Notes: generated by a model from the sequence alone, not told the origin. Positions 16,634-26,485 are shown, numbered from the stretch's first letter. The stretch: 64,000 bases of DNA from an uncultured Aquimarina sp. (GCA_947500545.1 CANMSO010000005.1:1-64000), one strand, 5' to 3'. Numbers and translations: made by a program.

Positions 16634-19600
16634 TTTGATGTTCTTTTAAGTTGAACTTCTGCTTTCCAGCTATATAAAACGGGCACTACAAATAAGGTGA
16701 TTAAGGCTATTAGCATACCTCCAAAAACAGGTATGGCCATAGGAATCATTATATCACTTCCTCGTCCTGTAGAAGTCAATACAGGTAACAATGCCAGTAT
16801 TGTAGTAGCAGTAGTCATTAAACATGGTCTAATTCGTTTTTCGCCAGCTTCTACAATTGATATTCTAATATCCTTTTTATTCACCGGTCTATTTCTATCA
16901 AAAGTTTGAGTTAAGTAGGTTGCCATTACTACACCATCATCGGTAGCAATACCAAAAAGTGCAATAAACCCAACCCAAACTGCCACACTCAAATTAATTG
17001 GATGAATTTGAAATAAATCCCGAAGGTTCTCGCCAAAAAAATTAATATTTAAAAACCACTCTTGACCATACAGCCATATCATCAAAAAACCGCCTGCAAA
17101 CGCCACAACAATACCCGTAAATACCATCAATGAAGTGGCTACTGAACGAAATTGGAAATACAGTATTAAAAAAATTATTACCAATGCCAATGGTACGACT
17201 ACTGATAAGGTTTTTTCGGCTCGTAGTTGGTTTTCATAGCTTCCAGTAAATTGATAATTAATGCCTTTTGGAACAATCAATTCACCAGTATCAATTTTTT
17301 GTTGAATAAGTGACTGTGCATTTTCAACTACACTTACTTCTGCAAAACCATCCTTTTTATCAAATAACACATAGCCTACCAAAAAAGTATCTTCACTTTT
17401 TATAACCTGTGGGCCTTGTTCATAGCGAATAGTTGTCAATTCGCTTAACGGAACCGGACTATCGTTTTCAACCGGAACATATATTTGTTTTAAATCAGTT
17501 GGATTTGCACGTAATTCTCTTGGGTAACGTACTCGAACACCATACCGTTCTCTACCTTCAACCGTATGGGTTAATACCATTCCGCCGACTGCAACTTTTA
17601 ATACATCTTGCACATCCTGTATTGAAATGCCATAACGTGCAATTTTTTCTCTATCAATATCAATTAGCAAATACGGTTTACCAACAATACGGTCTGCAAA
17701 AACAGCCTCTTGTTTAACACCTTCGGCTTGCTTTAAGATATTTTCTAACTGAACTCCAAATGCTTCAATTTGCTTTAAATCCTGTCCTTTGACTTTTATT
17801 CCCATTGGTGCACGCATTCCTGTTTGAAGCATTATTAATCGAGTTTCAATAGGTTGTAATTTTGGTGCAGAGGTAACTCCTGGTAGTTTGGTCACTTTTA
17901 CAATTTCATTCCAAATATCATCTGGCGATTGTATCTCTGGTCTCCAATTGCGGTAGAACTCGCCATCATCATCTGGAATGAATTGAGACCTTAAGACTGT
18001 ACTGAAAGAGACATTTTCAGTATTATTAGGATTAGCAATAAATCGACCATCTTTCATTTCAAATAAGCCGTCATTATTAACCTTATAACGTTGTCGTTCA
18101 CTTCTTTCATTCAGCATATATTCAGGTTTGTACTGAATCATGTTTTCATACATTGACAATGGTGCTGGGTCTAAAGCAGATTCTGTTCTACCTGCTTTTC
18201 CTACAACTGTTTTAATCTCTGGAATACTCGCTACTGCCATATCCAGTTGCTGCAAAACCCGTCTGTTTTCTTCCACACCAGAATGTGGCATTGAAGTGGG
18301 CATCAATAGAAATGAACCTTCATTTAATGACGGCATAAACTCTTTGCCTGTATTTTTCATAATGAAAAAACCTGCAATGGCAATAGCTGCTGGTATTGAT
18401 ATGAATAAGAGCTTATTGGTTAAACACCATTTTAAAATACGTGTGTAATATCGAATGAATAATGAAAAGATTCCTAATAAGCCGAAGCAGATGATAGCAA
18501 CAAAAATGAGATTCCAGAAGATGTTTTTACCAACACCTAATGGGTGCCAATATTCAGCTAATAAGAAAACTATTGTTGATACAGAAATGGCAATATCTAT
18601 AAACTTTGCTTGCTTATCTGTTATCCTATTTTGAAGATTTAAAAGTGCGGTAATACCAAATGCTATTAATATCAACCCTAACCAATACGCATAAATAATT
18701 GCGACACTACCTAACACAATTAAAAGAGCATTTAAAGCATATTTAAAATGTGTTTTAATGCTTTTCTTTTTAAATAAAAACGCTGCAAAAGGTGGAATTA
18801 GAAATAAGGCTACAATAACCGAAGCAGTTAATGCAAATGTTTTAGTAAATGCCAACGGTCTAAATAATTTACCTTCTGCGCCTATCATCGTAAATACAGG
18901 AATGAAACTAATAATAGTGGTCATTACTGCGGTTACAATTGCACCAGAAACTTCTGCGCTGGCGTCGTAAACTACATTGTTTATAGGTAGTTTATTTTCA
19001 TTTTCATCTATATGCCTAATGATATTTTCTGAAAGTATCACACCAACATCCACCATTGTACCGATAGCAATTGCTATACCCGATAAAGCAACAATATTGG
19101 CATCAACACCAAAGAGTTTCATTGCTATAAATACCATCAGAACTGCAACAGGTAACAAGCCCGAAATTAGTACTGAAGCTCGAAGGTTAAAAACCATAAT
19201 GATAATAACCAAAATGGTAATTAGAATTTCTAATGTTAAGGCTTCACTAAGTGTTCCTAAAGTCTCTTGAATCAGTTCTGTTCTATCATAAAATGGTATG
19301 ATAGTTACTTGAGAGGTTCTTCCATCTTCTAATACTTTTGAAGGTAATCCTGCACTTAATTCATTGATTTTTTCTTTAACATTATTAATGACTTCCATAG
19401 GGTTCGCGCCATAACGCGCTACAACAACAGCACCAACAACTTCTGCGCCTTCTTTATCCAATAGCCCTCTTCTGGTTGCCGGACCTAATGATACGTTACC
19501 AATATCCTTTATTCTGATAGCAGTAAAATCTTCAGAAGTAACAACCGCATTTTCGATGTCCGAAATGGACTTTACATAACCCAAACCACGTACTAAATAT

Positions 19601-20337
19601 TCGGCTTGGTTTATCTCTAAAGTCTGTGCGCCTATGTCTTTGTTACTTTCCTTTACTGCCTTTACAACATGGTGTAAACCAATATTGTATTGGCGCATTA
19701 ATTCTGGGTTAACATCAACTTGGTACTCTTGAACGTAACCTCCAATTGATGCTACCTCAGACACACCACTTGCAGATGATAATGCATATTTTACGTAGTA
19801 ATCTTGAATACTTCTCAATTCTTGTAAATCCCAACCTCCAGTTACGTTTCCTTTTTCATCACGACCTTCTAATGTGTACCAGAATATCTGCCCTAACCCT
19901 GTTGCATCTGGGCCTAAAACAGGGTTAACTCCTTCTGGTAATAATCCACTTGGTAATGAGTTGAGTTTTTCTAGAATACGACTGCGACTCCAGTAAAACT
20001 CTATATCTTCTTCAAAAATGATATAGATACTTGAAAAGCCAAACATAGATGAACTGCGAATGGTCTTAACACCTGGTATACCAAGCAATGAAGCCGTTAA
20101 AGGATAAGTTATTTGATCTTCTATATCTTGTGGTGAACGACCATCCCATTTGGTAAAAACAATCTGTTGGTTTTCTCCAATATCAGGAATGGCATCTACG
20201 GCTACAGGATTACTTGGTAAAAATCCTGTATCCCAATTAAAAGGTGCAGTTACCGTTCCCCAACCCACAAAAAGAGCGAGCAGTAATACTGCAACAAGTT
20301 TATTTTCTATAAGGAATTTGACAGCTTTATTAAGCAT
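16630..20337 (-). CDS. cusA: CusA/CzcA-type heavy-metal RND pump
   Basis: Proton-driven inner-membrane pump of the heavy-metal efflux RND family, 1235 residues, compared with 1047 for E. coli CusA. Motifs include GENQQIVFTKWDGRSPQDIE near residues 54-73, SGIAIAIGTMVDVGVILSEN in the membrane region, and the second-half FGIATDDGVVMATYL. The extra length is mainly a block of roughly 120 residues with about four added membrane helices after the first helix bundle (about residues 525-645). The periplasmic part has Met-rich stretches (MLQTGMRAPMGIKV) that fit Cu(I)/Ag(I) transport, though metal choice is inferred. It follows the HYC_CC_PP-type gene after 119 bases. Confidence 0.94.
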   Translation of the reverse strand: MLNKAVKFLIENKLVAVLLLALFVGWGTVTAPFNWDTGFLPSNPVAVDAIPDIGENQQIVFTKWDGRSPQDIEDQITYPLTASLLGIPGVKTIRSSSMFGFSSIYIIFEEDIEFYWSRSRILEKLNSLPSGLLPEGVNPVLGPDATGLGQIFWYTLEGRDEKGNVTGGWDLQELRSIQDYYVKYALSSASGVSEVASIGGYVQEYQVDVNPELMRQYNIGLHHVVKAVKESNKDIGAQTLEINQAEYLVRGLGYVKSISDIENAVVTSEDFTAIRIKDIGNVSLGPATRRGLLDKEGAEVVGAVVVARYGANPMEVINNVKEKINELSAGLPSKVLEDGRTSQVTIIPFYDRTELIQETLGTLSEALTLEILITILVIIIMVFNLRASVLISGLLPVAVLMVFIAMKLFGVDANIVALSGIAIAIGTMVDVGVILSENIIRHIDENENKLPINNVVYDASAEVSGAIVTAVMTTIISFIPVFTMIGAEGKLFRPLAFTKTFALTASVIVALFLIPPFAAFLFKKKSIKTHFKYALNALLIVLGSVAIIYAYWLGLILIAFGITALLNLQNRITDKQAKFIDIAISVSTIVFLLAEYWHPLGVGKNIFWNLIFVAIICFGLLGIFSLFIRYYTRILKWCLTNKLLFISIPAAIAIAGFFIMKNTGKEFMPSLNEGSFLLMPTSMPHSGVEENRRVLQQLDMAVASIPEIKTVVGKAGRTESALDPAPLSMYENMIQYKPEYMLNERSERQRYKVNNDGLFEMKDGRFIANPNNTENVSFSTVLRSQFIPDDDGEFYRNWRPEIQSPDDIWNEIVKVTKLPGVTSAPKLQPIETRLIMLQTGMRAPMGIKVKGQDLKQIEAFGVQLENILKQAEGVKQEAVFADRIVGKPYLLIDIDREKIARYGISIQDVQDVLKVAVGGMVLTHTVEGRERYGVRVRYPRELRANPTDLKQIYVPVENDSPVPLSELTTIRYEQGPQVIKSEDTFLVGYVLFDKKDGFAEVSVVENAQSLIQQKIDTGELIVPKGINYQFTGSYENQLRAEKTLSVVVPLALVIIFLILYFQFRSVATSLMVFTGIVVAFAGGFLMIWLYGQEWFLNINFFGENLRDLFQIHPINLSVAVWVGFIALFGIATDDGVVMATYLTQTFDRNRPVNKKDIRISIVEAGEKRIRPCLMTTATTILALLPVLTSTGRGSDIMIPMAIPVFGGMLIALITLFVVPVLYSWKAEVQLKRTSK

Positions 20338-20456
20338 ATTACTTGATAATTAAACAGTTATGAAAAGGTTGAAATTCTGGTAAGCAGAAAAACAAGCAAA
20401 ACAAATTCAGCCCATAACGATTACAATTCTTGGGCACATTTAAAGCTGTTTAAAAA

Positions 20457-20879
20457 TCAAATAAGGAATGTCTGGTGTAGCACTTGCAAGTCACGTTTGA
20501 CATAGGGGGGCGAATAATCTACAAAAGGAACTTCTTTAGTTTCAGTTCCTTCGAACAAACTAATATAAGAATATGTAAAAGCAGTAACAAAGGTTTGTTG
20601 CTCTAGTGTAAGTTTTGAAAAATTGTCTTTTAAATCATCCTGTCCTTCGATGATCAGTTGTTCATCAGAACAACAAGACTTCTTTTTCATTTCTGGATTT
20701 TCACAACTAGAAACCGCTTGTACCTTTTCCATCCCACAAGTCTTAACCTCCTTAAAAATAGCAACATCTACCAAGGTGCTACCACAGTAGTGCATATCTA
20801 CGGTAAATGACATTGTAGAGAATAACACTACAAAAGCCATTAAAAAAGATAGTACTTTATGAAATAATTGTTTGATCAT
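20457..20879 (-). CDS. HYC_CC_PP-type small periplasmic protein
   Basis: A 140-residue protein starting at the ATG at 20879; an upstream in-frame codon at 20912 lies above the promoter and is unlikely. A signal peptide covers about residues 1-25 (HKVLSFLMAFVVLFSTMSF). The signature residues that name this family appear in order: HYC soon after the signal, a CC pair (KKKSCCSDEQ) in the middle and a PP pair (DYSPPY) near the end. Members occur at the head of flavobacterial copper-efflux operons; a periplasmic metal-binding role is likely but unproven. It is the first gene of this operon. Confidence 0.85.
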   Translation of the reverse strand: MIKQLFHKVLSFLMAFVVLFSTMSFTVDMHYCGSTLVDVAIFKEVKTCGMEKVQAVSSCENPEMKKKSCCSDEQLIIEGQDDLKDNFSKLTLEQQTFVTAFTYSYISLFEGTETKEVPFVDYSPPYVKRDLQVLHQTFLI

Positions 20880-20884
20880 TTGTG

Positions 20885-20892
20885 CAAAGTTA
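20885..20892 (-). promoter_or_regulatory. Promoter -7 box of the metal-efflux operon
   Basis: The minus strand reads TAACTTTG, matching the Bacteroidota TAnnTTTG box, only five bases before the ATG at 20879. Transcription would then begin at or next to the start codon, giving a leaderless mRNA. No exact TTG element is seen at the usual distance. Confidence 0.6.
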
Positions 20893-21118
20893 CGAAATTT
20901 TGATAATTGCACTTAGATTAACTAAATAAAGAAGGGTATAGAATGATTTTTACACCAAAACTATTATAATAATCATTTCATTATCTCTTCAATATTTGCG
21001 AGATATAATTCAATTAATATCTTAAAAATATTAATCCAAAGGCTTTCATTATAAATCATTTTGTAACTTTAAGAGAAATATACCCCATCTAATGCTTTAC
21101 GAAAACTGCTCTTAAACT

Positions 21119-23320
21119 ATGCTATTTACCGTTGGACAATTTGGAATCTTAGCCGAAAAAACCTTGCATTTCCTTCTTATGCTCGAAAAAGATGGAAAAA
21201 TTGTTGATTTCAACAATAGATGCAAACAACTATTTCCTAATTCAAATGAAACTAAGGGAAAAAATATAACCGAATTTATTATTGATGAGGATGTGACGTT
21301 TTTTAAAGACTCTATCGCTAATTTATCCGATAAATCTCCTCTGTCAAGTGAGACATTAATTTTTTCTGCTCAAGAACATGGGGTCTTATCTATAAAATTT
21401 GATTTTACATATCACAATGATTTAATCTATGCTGCAGGGATTGAAACAACAGAAGAGTACAAAGAACATAGAGCTTTAATAACTATTTCTAAGCTAACAA
21501 AAACAGGAGCTTGGTATTTCAATCCAATAAACAATGAAATGTACTGGACAAAAGGATGCTATGCAATTAAAGACCTTGACCCCAATATCCCCATGACAAG
21601 GGAAAAAGGAGCAAGTTATTACCCTTTAGAATCCAGAGCCAGGTTAGAAGGCTATTTAGATGATTTAATAAATAACAAAAAGCCATATCGATATGTTGAA
21701 AAAATAATAACTGAAATAGGTGCAGAAAAGTGGGTAAAGGTTGTAGCACAACCCGTTATACATAAAGACAAGGTTGTATTTGTTAATGGTACAATTGCCG
21801 ATGTTACCGATCAGCATAATTATGTTGAAAAAATAAAATACGATGAGGAAACGAAACATTTGGCTTTAAAAGGTATACAATCTGGTTTGTTTGATCATCA
21901 TATAGAGAAAAATGAAGTTTTTTATAGTCTTGACTTCAGAAAAATGCTTGGACTACCATTGGATCAAGACTTTGTTCCCGAAGAAGTGTTTAGAAAAATG
22001 ATACATCCTAATGATGTTAAAAGTGCTTTACAAAGACATCAGGAAAACCTCAAAAAAAAGGGGCATCATTATCACAATTATTATCGTCTTAAAAATCTAA
22101 ATGGGGATTATCATCACTATGAAGTTCATGGGTATAGAAAAAAAAACGATCAAGGCAATACTATCAGAATGATTGGTAATTTGATAGATGTACATCAAAG
22201 AAAACTAAATCAAAAAACCATTTCAGAAAATAGAAACAGATTGCAAGCTATTGTAAATAATGGATTTGCCTATACTGTTTTATTGGATCTTGAAGGAAGA
22301 ATTTTAATGACAGATAGAAGGTCCTTAAAAATTATAAAAAGAGATTTTAATGTAGATCCTACCAAAACCCCTTCTCTGTTTGTTGATGTTATGCCTTTAA
22401 ATTTTATAAACAAATTTGTTCATACTTTTAATGAAGTTCTTAAAGGAAATACGGTAAAAACAGAAGTTGAACGCATAACTCACAAAGGCAATTCGCAATG
22501 GTTAGAAGCCAAATATACACCTGTTTTTGATGATGAATACAAAATAAACGCTGTACTAGTAAGTTTTCATGATATCACAGAACAAAAGTTAGCTGAACAA
22601 GCCATTAAAGAAGCACACATAAAAGAACAAGAACTTAGTAATCTTAAATCAAACATTCTTTCTAATTTTAGCCATGAGATAAGAACACCTCTTAATGGTA
22701 TAATGACCATTTGTCAACTTATACTAAAAGAAAATCATCTTGATGACAAAGACAAACTACTAGGGTATTTAGAAGAAAGTAAAGACCGCCTATTAGACAC
22801 TATGAATAAGCTATCTAATTTTAGTGAAATTGATGCAATTCATGAAAACCTGACTTTTGAAGAGTTTGATGTAAATTATATTGTTGAAACATCCTTTAGA
22901 GATTATAAACACATGGCAGAAGCTAAAGGTTTAGAGTATAATCTCCAACTAGATGAATCTTGTCCGCAAGCATCTATTGATAAAAATTTATTTAGACCGG
23001 CACTCAATAATATAGTTCATAATGCCATTAAGTACACCACCCAAGGAGCTGTTAACATTACTATTAATTCTACAGATTCAGAAAAAAATATTTATATTTA
23101 TGTAAAAGATACCGGTATTGGAATAGATGAGAAAAATTTCGAAAAGATATTTGACCCTTTAGTACAAGAAAGTTTTGGGATAAGCCGAGAATACGAAGGA
23201 ACAGGTATTGGATTAAGTTTATCTAAGCGATATATCGAAATCTTAGGAGGAGAAATAAAATTAAAAAGTGAATTGAGTAAAGGTACCGAGTTCGCTATAA
23301 TAATTCCAAAATGCCTATGA
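21119..23320 (+). CDS. Soluble PAS-domain histidine kinase
   Basis: A 733-residue sensor kinase with no membrane segment, so it senses a cytoplasmic signal. Three to four PAS-like domains fill residues 1 to about 490 (a PAC-like end reads VSFHDITEQKLAEQ). They are followed by a HisKA domain with the phospho-acceptor in NFSHEIRTPLNG (His about 519) and a HATPase domain with N box NIVHNAIKYT (about 630), G1 DTGIGID (about 664) and G2 GTGIGLSLSKR (about 694). The receiver protein that would normally be fused at its C-terminus is a separate gene whose ATG overlaps this stop (ATGA), so the two are a translationally coupled pair. The signal and output are unknown. Confidence 0.92.
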   Translation: MLFTVGQFGILAEKTLHFLLMLEKDGKIVDFNNRCKQLFPNSNETKGKNITEFIIDEDVTFFKDSIANLSDKSPLSSETLIFSAQEHGVLSIKFDFTYHNDLIYAAGIETTEEYKEHRALITISKLTKTGAWYFNPINNEMYWTKGCYAIKDLDPNIPMTREKGASYYPLESRARLEGYLDDLINNKKPYRYVEKIITEIGAEKWVKVVAQPVIHKDKVVFVNGTIADVTDQHNYVEKIKYDEETKHLALKGIQSGLFDHHIEKNEVFYSLDFRKMLGLPLDQDFVPEEVFRKMIHPNDVKSALQRHQENLKKKGHHYHNYYRLKNLNGDYHHYEVHGYRKKNDQGNTIRMIGNLIDVHQRKLNQKTISENRNRLQAIVNNGFAYTVLLDLEGRILMTDRRSLKIIKRDFNVDPTKTPSLFVDVMPLNFINKFVHTFNEVLKGNTVKTEVERITHKGNSQWLEAKYTPVFDDEYKINAVLVSFHDITEQKLAEQAIKEAHIKEQELSNLKSNILSNFSHEIRTPLNGIMTICQLILKENHLDDKDKLLGYLEESKDRLLDTMNKLSNFSEIDAIHENLTFEEFDVNYIVETSFRDYKHMAEAKGLEYNLQLDESCPQASIDKNLFRPALNNIVHNAIKYTTQGAVNITINSTDSEKNIYIYVKDTGIGIDEKNFEKIFDPLVQESFGISREYEGTGIGLSLSKRYIEILGGEIKLKSELSKGTEFAIIIPKCL

Positions 23321-23700
23321 ATATTCTTTACGTAGAAGACAATAAAATTAATGCGATGGTAATGGATAAAATGTTATCCAAAAATAATTCTAATGTTATA
23401 CTCGCAGAAAACGGGTCTCAAGCACTTAAAGTAGTCAAAGATAAAGCCTTAGATCTTATATTAGTTGACATAAACCTAGGGTTAAATCAAATGGACGGTT
23501 GTGAATTATTGCAAAGATTTCGAAAGCTAGACATACTTAAAAATATTCCTGTATTTGCTGTTACGGCTTATGCCATGCCCGGTGACAAACAACGTTTTAT
23601 GAATGTAGGTTTTGATAACTATTTCTCTAAACCCGTAAACTTTGATGAACTTTTATCCGTAATATCGACCATAAACACTTCAGCACCAAAATCAAATTAA
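23317..23700 (+). CDS. Stand-alone response-regulator receiver protein
   Basis: A 127-residue protein made only of a receiver domain. Asp8 and Glu7 in the acidic pocket, phospho-acceptor Asp51 (LILVDINL), Thr in FAVTAY and Lys in YFSKPV are all present. The ATG at 23317 overlaps the kinase TGA as ATGA; an ATG six bases earlier (23311) is the alternative. No DNA-binding or enzymatic output domain follows, so it probably works by protein contact or in a phosphorelay. Its stop lies two bases from the stop of the convergent helicase gene. Confidence 0.9.
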   Translation: MNILYVEDNKINAMVMDKMLSKNNSNVILAENGSQALKVVKDKALDLILVDINLGLNQMDGCELLQRFRKLDILKNIPVFAVTAYAMPGDKQRFMNVGFDNYFSKPVNFDELLSVISTINTSAPKSN

Positions 23701-23702
23701 GA

Positions 23703-24812
23703 TTATCTAATCTGACTAAACTTTATATTTAATTCTTTTTCAAGTTCTCTAATAGTTTTTAATTCAGGTTTTGTTATAAAAGCTAATGATAAACCTGTTT
23801 TTCCTGCTCGTGCCGTTCTACCACTTCTGTGTGTATAATACTCTACTTGATCAGGAAGCTGATAATGAAGCACAAAAGCCAGATTGGCAACGTCTATACC
23901 TCTAGCTGCCACATCTGTAGAAACTAGTAACCGCAACGTTTTATTTCTAAATGCTCGCATGACTTTATCGCGATCTTTCTGAGTCATTTCACCTTCAAGC
24001 AAACCAACTTCGTAATTCTTAGCCTTAAGCTGCTTTGACAATGTTCGTGCGGCAACTTTAGTCCTTGTAAAAATAATGCCTCTGCTTTCTTTTTGAGTTT
24101 TTAGAAAATAGGTTAGTGTATCAAGTTTACTTGATTCATCCCCTACTACAAATTGATGATCTATCCCTTTATTGACTGAATCATTTTTGTCTATAGCTAC
24201 TTGCACTGCATTTTTACTCACATATTCATTTACAATCTCATTTAAAGAAGAGGGCATAGTAGCCGAGAAAAGCCATACATTCCTATAGCCTTCAGTTTTG
24301 CTCAAAATAGTGGTAAGATCTTTTTTAAAACCCATACTTAGCATCTCATCCGCTTCGTCCATAACAATGGTTTTTATTTTTGAGATATCAACCACTTTCC
24401 TTTCTATCAAGTCTATTAATCTACCTGGCGTAGCAACAATAATATGAGTGGGCCTATTTAATCGTGAAATTTGTTTTTCAATTTTCTCCCCCCCATATAC
24501 CGATTCTGTAAAAATTTTATCCGTATACTTTGTAAATCTAAAAAGTTGCTTTGCTATTTGTTGACCAAGCTCTCTGGTAGGTGATAGAATAAGAGCCTGA
24601 ATATAGTTTTCCTTATGATTTATTTGAGATAATAACGGAATCCCAAAAGCAGCCGTTTTACCAGTTCCAGTTTGTGCTTTTCCAATAAAATCTGTTTGAT
24701 TATTCATTAGAACCGGTATAGCCTGTTCCTGAATCTTTGTAGGTACTACAATTCCCATTTCTCCCAGACCTTTGTTGAGATCTTTTGGCACTCCTAAATC
24801 TAAAAATGTCAT
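23703..24812 (-). CDS. DEAD-box RNA helicase
   Basis: ATP-dependent RNA helicase of 369 residues, short for the family because it ends right after the second RecA domain and lacks a C-terminal extension. All helicase motifs are present: Q motif (TKIQEQAIP), AQTGTGKT (about 46-53), PTRELGQQ, TPGRLID, DEAD (about 151-154), SAT, IIFTRTK, STDVAARGIDV and HRSGRTARAG. It resembles RhlE/DeaD-type cold-response helicases that remodel rRNA and mRNA. It has its own TTG-N19-TATTTTTG promoter. The gene converges on the receiver gene with a two-base gap and no visible terminator between them. Confidence 0.93.
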   Translation of the reverse strand: MTFLDLGVPKDLNKGLGEMGIVVPTKIQEQAIPVLMNNQTDFIGKAQTGTGKTAAFGIPLLSQINHKENYIQALILSPTRELGQQIAKQLFRFTKYTDKIFTESVYGGEKIEKQISRLNRPTHIIVATPGRLIDLIERKVVDISKIKTIVMDEADEMLSMGFKKDLTTILSKTEGYRNVWLFSATMPSSLNEIVNEYVSKNAVQVAIDKNDSVNKGIDHQFVVGDESSKLDTLTYFLKTQKESRGIIFTRTKVAARTLSKQLKAKNYEVGLLEGEMTQKDRDKVMRAFRNKTLRLLVSTDVAARGIDVANLAFVLHYQLPDQVEYYTHRSGRTARAGKTGLSLAFITKPELKTIRELEKELNIKFSQIR

Positions 24813-24831
24813 AACGCCTTGATTTAAGTTG

Positions 24832-24861
24832 CAAAAATAATTGAATATATCAATAACTCAA
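24832..24861 (-). promoter_or_regulatory. Promoter of the DEAD-box helicase
   Basis: On the minus strand TTG (24861-24859) and TATTTTTG (24839-24832) are separated by exactly 19 bases, a textbook Bacteroidota promoter. The ATG at 24812 follows after about 20 bases. Confidence 0.8.
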
Positions 24862-24897
24862 CTTAATCTACAAATATCTAGTAGAAGACGTATTATC

Positions 24898-25290
24898 TTA
24901 GCAAGATATACTCATAAAATAACCAAAAAGTTGTCTTTTGATGCTTAACCCTTTTTTATGAAAATGTCCTTGAACCATACAAAATCCACCGGAGCAATTA
25001 ACATCTGCACCTTCATCTGAAGAAATAATATCAATTAGAGCTACACCTTCTTTGTGATCATGATCCAAATCAGTATGTAAAAAATGGTGTTCATGCTCTT
25101 TATGCATCAAACTGTAAGAAAAAACCTTCTTTTTATTTAAATTACTGATAAGAGTGTTTTCAATATCCAAAACATGGGTATTGACACTAAGATTAGTAAA
25201 ATCGATTGTATTAGTCTTTGATTGAGAGTTTCCTAAACCAGAAACAAGAAGAAAAGCTAGTAAAATTAAGGAGTGTAGTAGTTTAGTCAT
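24898..25290 (-). CDS. Small secreted His-rich protein
   Basis: A 130-residue protein starting at the ATG at 25290 (a TTG three codons upstream is open but gives a worse signal peptide). A Sec signal peptide ends near LLVSGLGNSQ (about residue 23). The centre carries many His and Asp residues (HKEHEHHFLHTDLDHDHKEG), and three cysteines lie near NCSGGFC and at the C-terminus. This composition suggests periplasmic metal binding. It is 4 kb from the metal-efflux operon but in a separate transcript. No named family is recognised. Confidence 0.65.
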   Translation of the reverse strand: MTKLLHSLILLAFLLVSGLGNSQSKTNTIDFTNLSVNTHVLDIENTLISNLNKKKVFSYSLMHKEHEHHFLHTDLDHDHKEGVALIDIISSDEGADVNCSGGFCMVQGHFHKKGLSIKRQLFGYFMSISC

Positions 25291-25506
25291 ATAAGTCAAT
25301 TTAAATATTGGGGTTATTTAATCACAATTCAAAACTAAATAGAGTTAGAACCATTTTATTGATTCTAGACAATAAATCTTTAAATTACATCGCTAAAATA
25401 CATTTTTTATCGTTAAAATGCATAACAAATTTGTTTTTTAACATTTATAATGTGAAATAACACCAATACTGATACGGCAAAACCATAAAATCAAATCAAT
25501 TTATAC

Positions 25507-26397
25507 TTAAAACAATTTAGCATCATCAGATATATGATTAGGTAAACGTAGTTTTGTACCCAACTGTTTATTTAGTCTTTCAATAAAATATTTGGACAAT
25601 AAAGGAGATTCTTTTTCAATATTTTGATGAACAAAAAAGTGTATATGATTAATTCCCATATCTCTCCATGATACGAATCTTTTAATCCATTCGTCCAATC
25701 TCGTATAATCTGTTTCATGATTTGCTCCAACGTATCTTACAAAGGCTTCATCATTTGTTAGTCGCATATGAAGTAGATCTCTTCGGCCGGCGGTATCTGT
25801 AATTATATTCGCTATATTATTTTCTTCCAAAAGATTATACAATTCATTAGCAACAGTTTGATCATTAAACCAATCTGTATGCCTAAACTCTACTGCCAGT
25901 CGAATTTCTTTTGGCCATCTTTCAATGAACCTAATTACTCTATCAAAGTTTTTTGGCCCAAAATTACCATGCATCTGCAAAAAAATAGTTCCTAATTTTT
26001 CTTTAAGATGAATTGCATTGGACAGATATTGATCCACATAAGGTTGTACATCTTCATTCAATCTTTTTAGGTGAGAAATATTCTGTACCAATTTCGGGAA
26101 AAATTTAAATCCATCAGGAGTCTTATCGTACCATTTCTTAAATTGATCCTCTGGGAATATCCTGTAAAAAGTTGCATTTAATTCGATACTATTAAATTGT
26201 CTAGAGTAATACTCAAGTTCATCTTTGGTTCCTCTTGGGTAGAAGCCTTTCAAATCCTGTTTATTCCATTTCGCACAACCAACATATACAGATAGCTCAT
26301 CTTTTCTTAGTTTTTTTAAAACTTCAGAAGTGTCTTTATGATCTCCTGGTAAAACAAAATCAACTCTATCCGGATACTCTACTTTGCCAAATTGCAT
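25507..26397 (-). CDS. DUF72 (YecE-like) protein
   Basis: A 296-residue TIM-barrel protein of the DUF72 family, whose biochemical role is unknown. Characteristic stretches are YVGCAKWNKQDLKGFYP (about 37-53), NSIELNATFYR (about 70-80), FFPKLVQNISH, LAVEFRHTDWF (about 168-178) and the C-terminal IHFFVHQN. The usual family motif GTSGW is replaced by GCAKW, a variant often seen in Bacteroidota. It is divergent from the LolA-like secreted protein, with an 88-base shared promoter region. No partner gene suggests a pathway. Confidence 0.88.
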   Translation of the reverse strand: MQFGKVEYPDRVDFVLPGDHKDTSEVLKKLRKDELSVYVGCAKWNKQDLKGFYPRGTKDELEYYSRQFNSIELNATFYRIFPEDQFKKWYDKTPDGFKFFPKLVQNISHLKRLNEDVQPYVDQYLSNAIHLKEKLGTIFLQMHGNFGPKNFDRVIRFIERWPKEIRLAVEFRHTDWFNDQTVANELYNLLEENNIANIITDTAGRRDLLHMRLTNDEAFVRYVGANHETDYTRLDEWIKRFVSWRDMGINHIHFFVHQNIEKESPLLSKYFIERLNKQLGTKLRLPNHISDDAKLF

Positions 26398-26430
26398 ATA
26401 TTATTGAAAAAAGATTAGTAAAAAGTGTAA

Positions 26431-26438
26431 CAAAAATA
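26431..26438 (-). promoter_or_regulatory. Probable -7 box of the DUF72 gene
   Basis: The minus strand reads TATTTTTG 33 bases before the ATG at 26397. No clear TTG element is seen upstream. Confidence 0.5.
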
Positions 26439-26485
26439 TAATTCGATTGACTAATTTTACAATAAACATCATAAAAAACATAACA

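Noticed and set aside
21119..23700. Kinase and receiver as regulators of the metal-efflux operon
   Set aside because: They are divergent neighbours, but the kinase is cytosolic without metal motifs and the receiver has no DNA-binding domain.
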